From Pseudomonas typographi (GTDB taxonomy: Bacteria > Pseudomonadota > Gammaproteobacteria > Pseudomonadales > Pseudomonadaceae), in NCBI RefSeq assembly GCF_014694385.1, contig NZ_JAAOCA010000024.1, forward strand, positions 46,820-110,819: a stretch of DNA of 64,000 bases, written 5' to 3'. The notes under the pieces are model-generated. The model saw only the letters and a list, made by a program, of their open reading frames with translations, searched no databases and was not told the origin of the DNA. Positions 37,265-45,321 of this stretch are shown here, one piece after another. The translations under genes and the position numbers were made by a program. The first letter of the stretch is position 1. Every line of letters begins with the position of its first letter.

Positions 37265-38020
37265 ATGCCGCCACGCCTTTTGCTCGCTGCCCTTACCATG
37301 GCCTGGTGCAGCCTGGCCCAGGCCGCTACCCAAGTGCTCGCCCTGCATTACCGCACCAGTGCCGAGCTGTTACCCATCGCCCAGTCGTTTTTGGGGCGCG
37401 ACGGCGATGTCCAAGCGTATGGGAATCAACTGGTGGTATCGGCAGAGCCCAGCAAGATCGACGAACTCACCGCACTGCTCGAACGCATCGACCGCCCGGC
37501 CCGGCGCCTGCTGATCAGCGTCGATACCCGCGACAGCAACCACAGCGATGCCAGCGGCTACACGCTCAACAATGGCGAGCAGGGCCGTATCATCCGCTAT
37601 GGCACTGCCAACCGCAGCGGCGGCGTACAGCAGGTGCAAACCACCGAAGGCACGCCAGCGTTGATCCAGGTAGGCCAGAGCGTGCCGGTAACCTCCACCC
37701 GCAGCGACGGCTATGGGGCGTGGCAAAGCGATACCCAGTATCGCAATGCAACCCGGGGGTTCTACGTGACGGCCAGCGTCACCAGTGATCAAGTGCACCT
37801 GGCCATCAGTAGCAATGATGACCGCGTCAGCCAGCAGCGCCCAGACGTGATCAACGTGCAAAGCACGGCCACCCAGGTAACGGGCCACCTGGGTGAGTGG
37901 ATTACCTTGGCCGGCGTGAACGAAAACAGCCAGGCTGACCAGAACACCTTGGCCAAGCGGTACTCCACTGAAGGCCGCACGGATATGACGCTCAGGGTCA
38001 AGGTAGACGCACTGCAGTAA
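37265..38020 (+). CDS. Periplasmic secretin-N-domain protein, function unknown
   Basis: The 251-aa protein begins with a Sec signal peptide (PPRLLLAALTMAWCSLAQA). A secretin-type short domain follows (LALHYRTSAELLPIAQSFLGRDGDVQAYGNQLVVSA, then IDELTALLERIDRPARRLLISVDTR), like NolW/TonB N-domains of secretins. The C-terminal half is Ser/Thr/Gln-rich beta-strand sequence without the secretin pore. No type II secretion genes are nearby. Proteins of this kind occur singly between the GNAT gene and aceA in pseudomonads. The start follows the signal peptide; a start at 37238 is possible. Confidence 0.75.
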   Translation: MPPRLLLAALTMAWCSLAQAATQVLALHYRTSAELLPIAQSFLGRDGDVQAYGNQLVVSAEPSKIDELTALLERIDRPARRLLISVDTRDSNHSDASGYTLNNGEQGRIIRYGTANRSGGVQQVQTTEGTPALIQVGQSVPVTSTRSDGYGAWQSDTQYRNATRGFYVTASVTSDQVHLAISSNDDRVSQQRPDVINVQSTATQVTGHLGEWITLAGVNENSQADQNTLAKRYSTEGRTDMTLRVKVDALQ

Positions 38021-38487
38021 ACCCACGATTCACAAGCCCTGAACCGACCAACGAGTCACACCGGCTCGATTATGTAGTGACTTTATTTTTACACTACGAA
38101 ATGTTTGACGGCGCCTTTATCGCTAGGCATGATGGCCTCGCTCCCGCTGATCAGGGGCCCGGTAAGGGCTTCAGGTACACTCTTCATCACCCCGAATGAG
38201 TGATACTGCGGTTGTACCGCCTACAAGGCGGTGCAACACGTAGGCGACAGGGGTGATGTGGTGCCGAGCATTGCAACTTTCGAATGGTTGTAGGCCCCGG
38301 GCGGGCGATTTTGGAGTGCCCTTCCAAAAATACTACATTTTTTGGAGCGACCACTACCCAGGCCGCAAAGCGGCATGCCCTGAGCCCTTCGTTCGCATTT
38401 GCGCTCAGGCCTTCGCGCCTGTTTACCTCACCGCGCCCCCAGCAGAGCCAGGATCAACTTAAAGCCCCCTGCGACGAGGTTTACCCA
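38021..38487. other. Regulatory region upstream of aceA
   Basis: No gene is seen in this 467 bp. It contains an inverted pair GTAGTG (38074-38079) and CACTAC (38092-38097), and a 12-bp-stem hairpin with an ACA loop (38211-38237) lacking a T-run. It also has an ACTACA element (38332-38337) in an AT-rich stretch that probably overlaps the aceA promoter. The TGTAGT/ACTACA halves resemble sites reported for the RpiR-family regulator RccR. Only half-sites are seen, not the full spacing. Confidence 0.45.
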
Positions 38488-39813
38488 ATGGCACTGACAC
38501 GCGAACAACACATAGTGGCCCTGGAACAAGACTGGGCAGAGAACCCCCGCTGGAAAGGCGTCAGCCGTACCTATACGGCGACCGATGTCGTACGCCTAAG
38601 GGGCTCGGTGCAGCCTGAGCACACCCTTGCCCGCCTGGGTGCGGAAAAACTCTGGAAGCTGGTGACCGAAGGCGCCAAACCTTCTTTTCGCCCTGAAAAA
38701 GACTTCGTCAACTGCATGGGGGCGCTGACCGGCGGCCAAGCTGTGCAACAGGTCAAGGCCGGCATCCAGGCCATTTACCTCTCGGGTTGGCAGGTGGCGG
38801 CAGACAACAACTCGGCCGAGTCAATGTACCCGGACCAGTCGTTATACCCGGTTGACTCGGTACCTGCCGTGGTCAAGCGGATCAACAATGCGTTTCGCCG
38901 TGCCGACCAGATCCAGTGGAAAGCGGGCAAGAACCCCGGCGATGCCGGCTATACCGATTACTTCGCGCCCATCGTGGCCGATGCCGAAGCCGGTTTCGGT
39001 GGTGTGCTCAACGCCTATGAGCTGATGCGGGCAATGATTGAAGCTGGCGCCGCCGGCGTGCATTTCGAAGACCAATTGGCGTCAGTAAAAAAATGCGGGC
39101 ACATGGGCGGCAAGGTGTTGGTACCCACCCAGGAGGCCATACAAAAGCTGGTGGCTGCGCGCTTGGCCGCGGACGTCGCCGGCGTGCCAACCATCATCCT
39201 GGCACGTACCGACGCCAACGCGGCAGACTTGCTGACCTCCGACTGCGACCCTTACGACCAGCCTTTCGTAACGGGTGAGCGCACCGCCGAAGGCTTTTAT
39301 CGTGTCCGCGCAGGGCTTGACCAAGCCATCGCCCGAGGCCTGGCCTATGCGCCGTATGCGGACATGGTCTGGTGCGAAACCGCCAAGCCTGATTTGGCCG
39401 AAGCCCGCCGCTTCGCCGAGGCGATCAAAAAGCAATATCCGGATCAGATTCTTTCCTATAACTGTTCGCCTTCATTCAATTGGAAGAAAAACCTCGACGA
39501 CGCGACCATCGCCAAGTTCCAGCTCGAACTGTCGGCAATGGGCTACAAGCACCAGTTCATCACCCTGGCCGGGATCCACAACATGTGGCATGGCATGTTC
39601 AATCTGGCATACGACTATGCACGCAACGACATGACCGCTTACGTGAAGCTGCAAGAACAAGAGTTTGCCGATGCGAACCGAGGCTACACCTTTGTGGCCC
39701 ACCAGCAAGAAGTCGGCACCGGCTACTTCGACGACATGACCACCGTCATCCAGGGCGGTGCGTCATCGGTCACGGCCCTGACCGGCTCGACCGAAGAAGC
39801 GCAGTTTCACTGA
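38488..39813 (+). CDS. aceA: Isocitrate lyase
   Basis: The 441-aa TIM-barrel lyase has the catalytic KKCGHMGGKVLVPTQEAI (the KKCGH motif), the GWQVAADNN start of the barrel and NCSPSFNWKKNL. It splits isocitrate into glyoxylate and succinate. The ATG with GACGAGG upstream is used; a longer upstream frame is rejected as non-coding. Its substrate is shared with idh (29447). Confidence 0.97.
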   Translation: MALTREQHIVALEQDWAENPRWKGVSRTYTATDVVRLRGSVQPEHTLARLGAEKLWKLVTEGAKPSFRPEKDFVNCMGALTGGQAVQQVKAGIQAIYLSGWQVAADNNSAESMYPDQSLYPVDSVPAVVKRINNAFRRADQIQWKAGKNPGDAGYTDYFAPIVADAEAGFGGVLNAYELMRAMIEAGAAGVHFEDQLASVKKCGHMGGKVLVPTQEAIQKLVAARLAADVAGVPTIILARTDANAADLLTSDCDPYDQPFVTGERTAEGFYRVRAGLDQAIARGLAYAPYADMVWCETAKPDLAEARRFAEAIKKQYPDQILSYNCSPSFNWKKNLDDATIAKFQLELSAMGYKHQFITLAGIHNMWHGMFNLAYDYARNDMTAYVKLQEQEFADANRGYTFVAHQQEVGTGYFDDMTTVIQGGASSVTALTGSTEEAQFH

Positions 39814-39831
39814 CAAGCGCCGCACCCTTAC

Positions 39832-39867
39832 GCCGCAAGCCAGTGTGCGCCTGGGTTGCGGCTTTTT
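39832..39867 (+). terminator. Terminator of aceA
   Basis: GCCGCAA and TTGCGGC arms with a 17-base loop, followed by TTTTT. Confidence 0.7.
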
Positions 39868-40369
39868 ATTGTGGGCCTGTTTCGGCGGCCGTGCCCCTGC
39901 CTAAACGCCAGGTGCGCTGGTTGCGCCCTGTTGCCCGCACGGCTTCGCCGCCCTCGGCTGGGCGCTGAATTATTCCAATCGGCTTTGATCCAGGTCCATA
40001 CCCACAAAAGAAGGATCGCGTAAAACCCTGGACGGTCTATATTTGAAACGATGGGCATCGCCAGCAAACAACAATCAAATGCAGATGCTACTAGTTATCA
40101 TTTAAAAAGCGATGAGTTTCGTTGCTGTCACGGAGAAACATAGTTGAACGAAATAGCGATAATGGCTGAAGCGGCCGGCCTGCGGAGGTTATAGCAGTGC
40201 CCTATGTGGCCGATGCGGGAAATTAATTTGGTTATGCAAATTTACTTACCGTGGCTTTGCCCATAAAATCTCGCGGATCGTTTCAGCTGCGACATAACGT
40301 CACTGCGGCACATTTACACAACCACAGGGTTCACCAGCTTCCACTGCCCGCTCTGTTAAGGATTAAAGC
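39868..40369. other. Upstream region of the nuo operon
   Basis: No gene is seen in about 500 bp. The first part is GC-rich. The part from 40060 to 40300 is AT-rich and carries the likely nuo promoter. A short minus-strand frame with GFYAILLLWVWTWIKADWN (39828-40067) has no family or ribosome site to support it. Confidence 0.5.
40241..40269 (+). promoter_or_regulatory. Putative promoter of the nuo operon
   Basis: TTTACT (40241-40246) and TAAAAT (40264-40269) with 17-bp spacing, about 100 bases before nuoA. Confidence 0.45.
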
Positions 40370-40783
40370 ATGACCCATTCAGCAGGATTCCTGGCCCACA
40401 ATTGGGGCTTTGCCATTTTCCTCCTGGGTGTCGCCGGCCTGTGTGCGTTCATGCTCGGCTTGTCGAGCCTGCTGGGTAGCAAAGCGTGGGGCCGTGCCAA
40501 AAACGAACCGTTCGAATCCGGTATGTTGCCGGTGGGCACTGCTCGCCTGCGCTTGTCCGCCAAATTTTATCTGGTCGCGATGCTTTTCGTGATCTTCGAT
40601 ATCGAAGCCCTGTTCCTCTTCGCCTGGTCCGTTTCGGTCCGTGAGAGCGGTTGGGCCGGCTTCGCTGAAGCTTTCATATTCATAGCAATTCTGTTGGCAG
40701 GTCTTGTCTACCTTTGGCGAGTGGGTGCGCTCGATTGGGCACCTGAAGGTCGTCGCAAGCGGCAGGCGAAGCTAAAACAATGA
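40370..40783 (+). CDS. nuoA: NADH-quinone oxidoreductase subunit A
   Basis: The 137-aa protein has three TM helices and the conserved KNEPFESGM loop, then RFYLVAMLFVIFDIEALFLFAW-type helix (here SAKFYLVAMLFVIFDIEALF). It is part of the membrane arm near the quinone site. AAGGA precedes the ATG. It is the first gene of nuoA-N. Confidence 0.96.
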   Translation: MTHSAGFLAHNWGFAIFLLGVAGLCAFMLGLSSLLGSKAWGRAKNEPFESGMLPVGTARLRLSAKFYLVAMLFVIFDIEALFLFAWSVSVRESGWAGFAEAFIFIAILLAGLVYLWRVGALDWAPEGRRKRQAKLKQ

Positions 40784-40793
40784 GGCTTTGGCA

Positions 40794-41468
40794 ATGCAAT
40801 ACAACCTTACGCGCATCGATCCGGACGCTCCGAACGAGCAATATCCTGTCGGCCAACGGGAAACCGTAACCGACCCACTGGAAGACCAGGTTCACAAGAA
40901 CGTCTTCATGGGGAAACTCTCCGACGTGCTCAGTGGCGCGGTCAACTGGGGGCGCAAGAACTCGTTATGGCCCTATAACTTTGGCCTTTCGTGCTGCTAC
41001 GTGGAAATGACCACGGCCTTCACGGCGCCCCATGACGTCGCCCGCTTCGGTGCCGAAGTGATCCGCGCTTCGCCACGCCAGGCCGACTTCATGGTCGTGG
41101 CCGGCACCTGCTTCATCAAGATGGCGCCGATCGTCCAGCGCCTGTACGAACAGATGCTCGAACCTAAATGGGTCATTTCCATGGGCTCGTGCGCTAACTC
41201 TGGTGGCATGTACGATATTTACTCGGTCGTGCAAGGCGTGGACAAGTTCCTGCCTGTGGACGTGTACGTGCCTGGCTGCCCTCCTCGCCCCGAAGCGTTC
41301 CTGCAAGGCCTGATGCTGCTGCAGGAATCCATCGGGCAGGAGCGCCGCCCGCTGTCCTGGGTCGTGGGCGACCAAGGCATCTACCGTGCCGACATGCCCT
41401 CGCAACGGGAACAGCGCCGCGAGCAACGCATCGCGGTCACCAACCTGCGCAGCCCCGACGAAGTCTGA
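40794..41468 (+). CDS. nuoB: NADH-quinone oxidoreductase subunit B
   Basis: The 224-aa peripheral subunit binds the N2 [4Fe-4S] cluster with the adjacent cysteines in FGLSCCYVEM, then MGSCANSGG and VPGCPPRPEA. The start is ATG 40794 with GAGG upstream; the TTG two codons before is not needed. Confidence 0.97.
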   Translation: MQYNLTRIDPDAPNEQYPVGQRETVTDPLEDQVHKNVFMGKLSDVLSGAVNWGRKNSLWPYNFGLSCCYVEMTTAFTAPHDVARFGAEVIRASPRQADFMVVAGTCFIKMAPIVQRLYEQMLEPKWVISMGSCANSGGMYDIYSVVQGVDKFLPVDVYVPGCPPRPEAFLQGLMLLQESIGQERRPLSWVVGDQGIYRADMPSQREQRREQRIAVTNLRSPDEV

Positions 41469-41552
41469 GCCGTCGATATAGGGCGCCGCTGATTCAGTGG
41501 CGCCTGGCGAACGGGTTTCATTCTTTGACGTTGACCGAAAGCGACCGAGATC

Positions 41553-43337
41553 ATGACAACAGCGGACACCGCTCTGTATATCCCGCCCTACAAGGCAGAC
41601 GACCAGGATGTGGTCGTCGAATTGAACAACCGTTTCGGCCCTGATGCCTTTACCGCCCAGCAAACCCGCACCGGTATGCCGGTATTGTGGGTCGCACGCC
41701 AGCAGCTCAAAGACGTATTGAGCTTCTTGCGCAACCTGCCCAAGCCCTATTCGATGCTCTACGACCTCCACGGTATCGATGAGCGTTTGCGCACACAGCG
41801 CCGGGGCCTGCCCAATGCCGACTTCACCGTGTTCTACCACCTGCTCTCGGTGGAGCGTAACAGTGACGTGATGATCAAGGTGGCCCTGGCCGAGGGCGAC
41901 CTCAACCTGCCCACCGCCACCTCGATCTGGCCGAATGCGAACTGGTACGAACGTGAAGTCTGGGACATGCTCGGCATTACCTTCGAGGGCCACCCGCACC
42001 TGACGCGTATTCTTATGCCGCCGACCTGGCAAGGCCACCCGATGCGCAAGGATTACCCGGCGCGTGCTACCGAGTTCGACCCCTACAGCCTCACCCTGGC
42101 CAAGCAGGAATTGGAAGAAGAAGCAGCGCGCTTCAAGCCCGAAGCCTGGGGCATGAAGCGCTCCGGGGCGAACGAGGATTACATGTTCCTCAACCTCGGC
42201 CCCAACCACCCCTCGGCCCACGGCGCTTTTCGCATCATCTTGCAACTCGATGGCGAAGAGATCGTCGATTGCGTACCCGACATCGGCTACCACCATCGCG
42301 GTGCCGAAAAAATGGCCGAGCGCCAATCCTGGCACAGCTTCATCCCGTACACCGACCGTATCGACTACTTGGGCGGGGTGATGAACAACCTGCCGTATGT
42401 GCTGGCGGTCGAGAAGCTGGCGGGCATCAAAGTGCCGCAGAAGGTCGACACCATCCGCGTGATGCTCGCCGAATTCTTCCGCATCACCAGCCACCTGCTG
42501 TTCCTGGGGACCTATATCCAGGACGTGGGCGCCATGACCCCGGTGTTCTTCACCTTCACCGACCGCCAGCGCGCTTACACGGTGATCGAGGCGATCACCG
42601 GCTTTCGCATGCACCCGGCCTGGTACCGCATCGGTGGCGTGGCCCATGATCTGCCGCGCGGTTGGGACAAGCTGGTCAAGGACTTCGTTGAGTGGTTGCC
42701 CAAACGCCTGGACGAATACGTCAAAGCCGCCTTGCAGAACAGCATCCTGCGCGCCCGCACCGTCGGCGTAGCCCAGTACAACACCGCCGAGGCGCTCAGT
42801 TGGGGCACCACCGGCGCGGGCCTGCGCTGTACCGGTTGCGACTTCGACCTGCGCAAGGCGCGCCCGTATTCGGGCTATGAGAACTTCGACTTCGAGGTCC
42901 CGCTGGCTCATAACGGCGATGCCTATGACCGCTGCATCGTGCGCGTCGAGGAGATGCGCCAAAGTATCCGCATCATCGACCAGTGCCTGCGCAACATGCC
43001 CGAAGGCCCGTACAAGGCGGACCACCCGCTGACCACGCCGCCGCCTAAGGAGCGCACCCTGCAGCACATCGAAACCCTGATCACCCACTTTCTGCAGGTT
43101 TCCTGGGGCCCGGTCATGCCGGCCAACGAAGCCTTCCAGATGATTGAGGCGACCAAGGGCATCAATAGCTATTACCTGACGAGCGACGGCGGCACCATGA
43201 GCTACCGTACCCGTATCCGTACCCCCAGTTATCCGCACTTGCAGCAGATCCCCTCGGTGATCCGCGGCAGCATGGTCGCCGACCTGATCGCGTACCTGGG
43301 CAGTATCGATTTCGTCATGGCCGATGTGGACCGTTGA
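41553..43337 (+). CDS. nuoCD: NADH-quinone oxidoreductase subunit C/D (fused)
   Basis: The 594-aa fusion has a NuoC half (FTVFYHLLSVERN, NWYEREVWDMLGITFEGHPHL) and a NuoD half (NLGPNHPSAHGAFRIILQLDGE, then ADLIAYLGSIDFVMADVDR at the end). The NuoC-NuoD fusion is typical of Pseudomonas and Enterobacteria. It forms part of the quinone-binding cavity with NuoB. Confidence 0.97.
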   Translation: MTTADTALYIPPYKADDQDVVVELNNRFGPDAFTAQQTRTGMPVLWVARQQLKDVLSFLRNLPKPYSMLYDLHGIDERLRTQRRGLPNADFTVFYHLLSVERNSDVMIKVALAEGDLNLPTATSIWPNANWYEREVWDMLGITFEGHPHLTRILMPPTWQGHPMRKDYPARATEFDPYSLTLAKQELEEEAARFKPEAWGMKRSGANEDYMFLNLGPNHPSAHGAFRIILQLDGEEIVDCVPDIGYHHRGAEKMAERQSWHSFIPYTDRIDYLGGVMNNLPYVLAVEKLAGIKVPQKVDTIRVMLAEFFRITSHLLFLGTYIQDVGAMTPVFFTFTDRQRAYTVIEAITGFRMHPAWYRIGGVAHDLPRGWDKLVKDFVEWLPKRLDEYVKAALQNSILRARTVGVAQYNTAEALSWGTTGAGLRCTGCDFDLRKARPYSGYENFDFEVPLAHNGDAYDRCIVRVEEMRQSIRIIDQCLRNMPEGPYKADHPLTTPPPKERTLQHIETLITHFLQVSWGPVMPANEAFQMIEATKGINSYYLTSDGGTMSYRTRIRTPSYPHLQQIPSVIRGSMVADLIAYLGSIDFVMADVDR

Positions 43338-43339
43338 GC

Positions 43340-43837
43340 ATGAACAGCACGCTGATCCAAACTGACCGTTTCGCCCTGAGCGAAACCGAGCGCTCGGCCA
43401 TCGAGCACGAAATGCACCACTACGAAGACCCCCGCGCGGCGTCGATCGAAGCGTTGAAAATCGTCCAGAAAGAACGGGGTTGGGTGCCCGACGGCGCTGT
43501 CTACGCCATCGGCGAGGTACTGGGTATTCCGGCCAGCGACATCGAGGGCGTGGCCACCTTCTACAGCCAGATCTTCCGCCAGCCGGTGGGTCGGCACATC
43601 ATCCGCGTATGCGACAGCATGGTCTGCTACATCGGCGGCCATGAATCGGTGGTGGCCAAGATCCAGGCCGAACTGGGCATTGGCCTGGGCCAGACCACTG
43701 AAGACGGCCGCTTCACGCTGCTGCCGGTGTGCTGCCTGGGTAATTGCGACAAGGCGCCGGCACTGATGATCGACGACGATACCTTCGGTGACGTGCAGCC
43801 GGACGGCGTCGCCCAACTGCTGGAGGGCTACGTATGA
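43340..43837 (+). CDS. nuoE: NADH-quinone oxidoreductase subunit E
   Basis: The 165-aa thioredoxin-like subunit binds the N1a [2Fe-2S] cluster with cysteines in RVCDSMVCYIGG and LPVCCLGNCDKAPA. The start is ATG 43340, two bases past the nuoCD stop. Its stop overlaps nuoF (ATGA). Confidence 0.96.
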   Translation: MNSTLIQTDRFALSETERSAIEHEMHHYEDPRAASIEALKIVQKERGWVPDGAVYAIGEVLGIPASDIEGVATFYSQIFRQPVGRHIIRVCDSMVCYIGGHESVVAKIQAELGIGLGQTTEDGRFTLLPVCCLGNCDKAPALMIDDDTFGDVQPDGVAQLLEGYV

Positions 43838-45198
43838 CCCTTACCTCTTTCGGGCCCGCCAACCGCATCGCCCGCGCACCGGAAACCCACCCGCTGACCT
43901 GGCGCCTGCGTGATGACGCAGAGCCGGTATGGCTTGAGGAATACCAAAGCAAGAACGGTTATACCGCCGCGCGCAAAGCACTGGCGGACTTCGCCCCCGA
44001 CGACCTCGTGCAGTCGGTAAAAGACTCCGGGCTCAAGGGCCGTGGCGGTGCGGGCTTCCCCACCGGGGTGAAGTGGGGCCTGATGCCCAAGGATGAATCG
44101 CTCAACATCCGCTACCTGCTGTGCAACGCCGATGAAATGGAGCCCAATACCTGGAAGGACCGCCTGCTCATGGAGCAGTTACCCCACCTGCTGATCGAAG
44201 GCATGTTGATCAGCGCGCGGGCACTGAAGGCCTACCGTGGCTACATCTTCCTGCGCGGCGAGTACGTCACGGCAGCCCGCCACCTCAGCCGGGCGATCGA
44301 CGAAGCCAAGGCCGCCGGCCTGCTGGGCAAGAACATCCTCGGCAGCGGTTTTGATTTCGAGCTGTTCGTGCACACTGGGGCCGGGCGTTACATTTGCGGT
44401 GAAGAAACCGCCTTGATCAACTCCCTCGAAGGCCGCCGCGCCAACCCGCGGTCCAAGCCGCCGTTTCCGGCCGCGGTGGGCGTATGGGGCAAGCCTACCT
44501 GCGTGAACAACGTCGAAACCTTGTGCAACGTGCCGGCCATCGTGCTCAACGGCAACGATTGGTACAAGGGCCTGGCCCGCGAGGGCAGCGACGACCACGG
44601 CACCAAGCTGATGGGGTTCTCCGGCAAGGTGAAGAACCCCGGCTTGTGGGAGCTGCCCTTCGGCGTGACCGCCCGCGAACTGTTCGAAGACTACGCCGGT
44701 GGTATGCGCGACGGTTACACCCTCAAGTGCTGGCAGCCTGGCGGTGCCGGTACCGGGTTTTTGCTACCTGAACACCTGGACGCGCAAATGTACGCCGGCG
44801 GTATCGGCAAGGTCGGCACCCGGATGGGCACAGGCCTGGCAATGGCCGTCGACCACACGGTGAACATGGTTTCTCTGCTGCGCAACCTGGAAGAATTCTT
44901 CGCCCGGGAGTCCTGCGGCTGGTGCACCCCTTGCCGCGATGGCCTGCCGTGGAGCGTGAAACTTCTACATTCGCTGGAAAAGCGCCAGGGCACCCGGGAA
45001 GACATCGACACCTTGCTGGGGCTGGTGAACTTCCTCGGCCCCGGCAAAACCTTCTGCGCCCATGCCCCTGGGGCCGTGGAGCCGCTGGGCAGTGCGATCA
45101 AGTATTTTCGCGAGGAATTCGAAGCCGGCGTCGCGCCTACCAGCGCCGCGCCGGTGCCAGGGCTTGGCCAGCCGCAACCGATACCGGCCGGCGCCTGA
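43834..45198 (+). CDS. nuoF: NADH-quinone oxidoreductase subunit F
   Basis: The 454-aa subunit binds NADH and FMN through GRGGAGFPTGVKWGL and GAGRYICGEETALINSLEG. It holds the N3 [4Fe-4S] cluster in SCGWCTPCRDG plus a distal Cys in KTFCAHAPG. NADH oxidation takes place here. It starts within the nuoE stop. Confidence 0.97.
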   Translation: MTLTSFGPANRIARAPETHPLTWRLRDDAEPVWLEEYQSKNGYTAARKALADFAPDDLVQSVKDSGLKGRGGAGFPTGVKWGLMPKDESLNIRYLLCNADEMEPNTWKDRLLMEQLPHLLIEGMLISARALKAYRGYIFLRGEYVTAARHLSRAIDEAKAAGLLGKNILGSGFDFELFVHTGAGRYICGEETALINSLEGRRANPRSKPPFPAAVGVWGKPTCVNNVETLCNVPAIVLNGNDWYKGLAREGSDDHGTKLMGFSGKVKNPGLWELPFGVTARELFEDYAGGMRDGYTLKCWQPGGAGTGFLLPEHLDAQMYAGGIGKVGTRMGTGLAMAVDHTVNMVSLLRNLEEFFARESCGWCTPCRDGLPWSVKLLHSLEKRQGTREDIDTLLGLVNFLGPGKTFCAHAPGAVEPLGSAIKYFREEFEAGVAPTSAAPVPGLGQPQPIPAGA

Positions 45199-45286
45199 CA
45201 GCAACCACAGGTCGGCGGCGCGAGCCGCTACCCACGCCTGAAGACGCCGATTGCGCCAGGCGGATGACAAGATTTCCATTAGCCTC

Positions 45287-45302
45287 GCCCGCTTACGCGG
45301 GC
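45287..45302 (+). other. Small hairpin in the nuoF-nuoG spacer
   Basis: GCCCGC, TTAC loop, GCGGGC, in the 123-bp gap between nuoF and nuoG, the largest spacer of the operon. It has no T-run. It may tune or stabilise the message. Confidence 0.35.
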
Positions 45303-45321
45303 CAACGAAGAACTTTGAACC

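Noticed and set aside
38129..38200. Tiny ORF beginning MMASLPLIRG upstream of aceA
   Set aside because: About 24 codons, without a ribosome-binding site or similarity to known leader peptides.
39828..40067. 79-codon minus-strand ORF after aceA
   Set aside because: It overlaps the aceA terminator, and only one hydrophobic patch is notable.
40965..43238. A 757-codon open frame on the minus strand opposite nuoB-nuoCD
   Set aside because: It is an antisense shadow in GC-rich coding DNA. The plus strand encodes unmistakable complex I subunits, and the antisense translation shows no family features.
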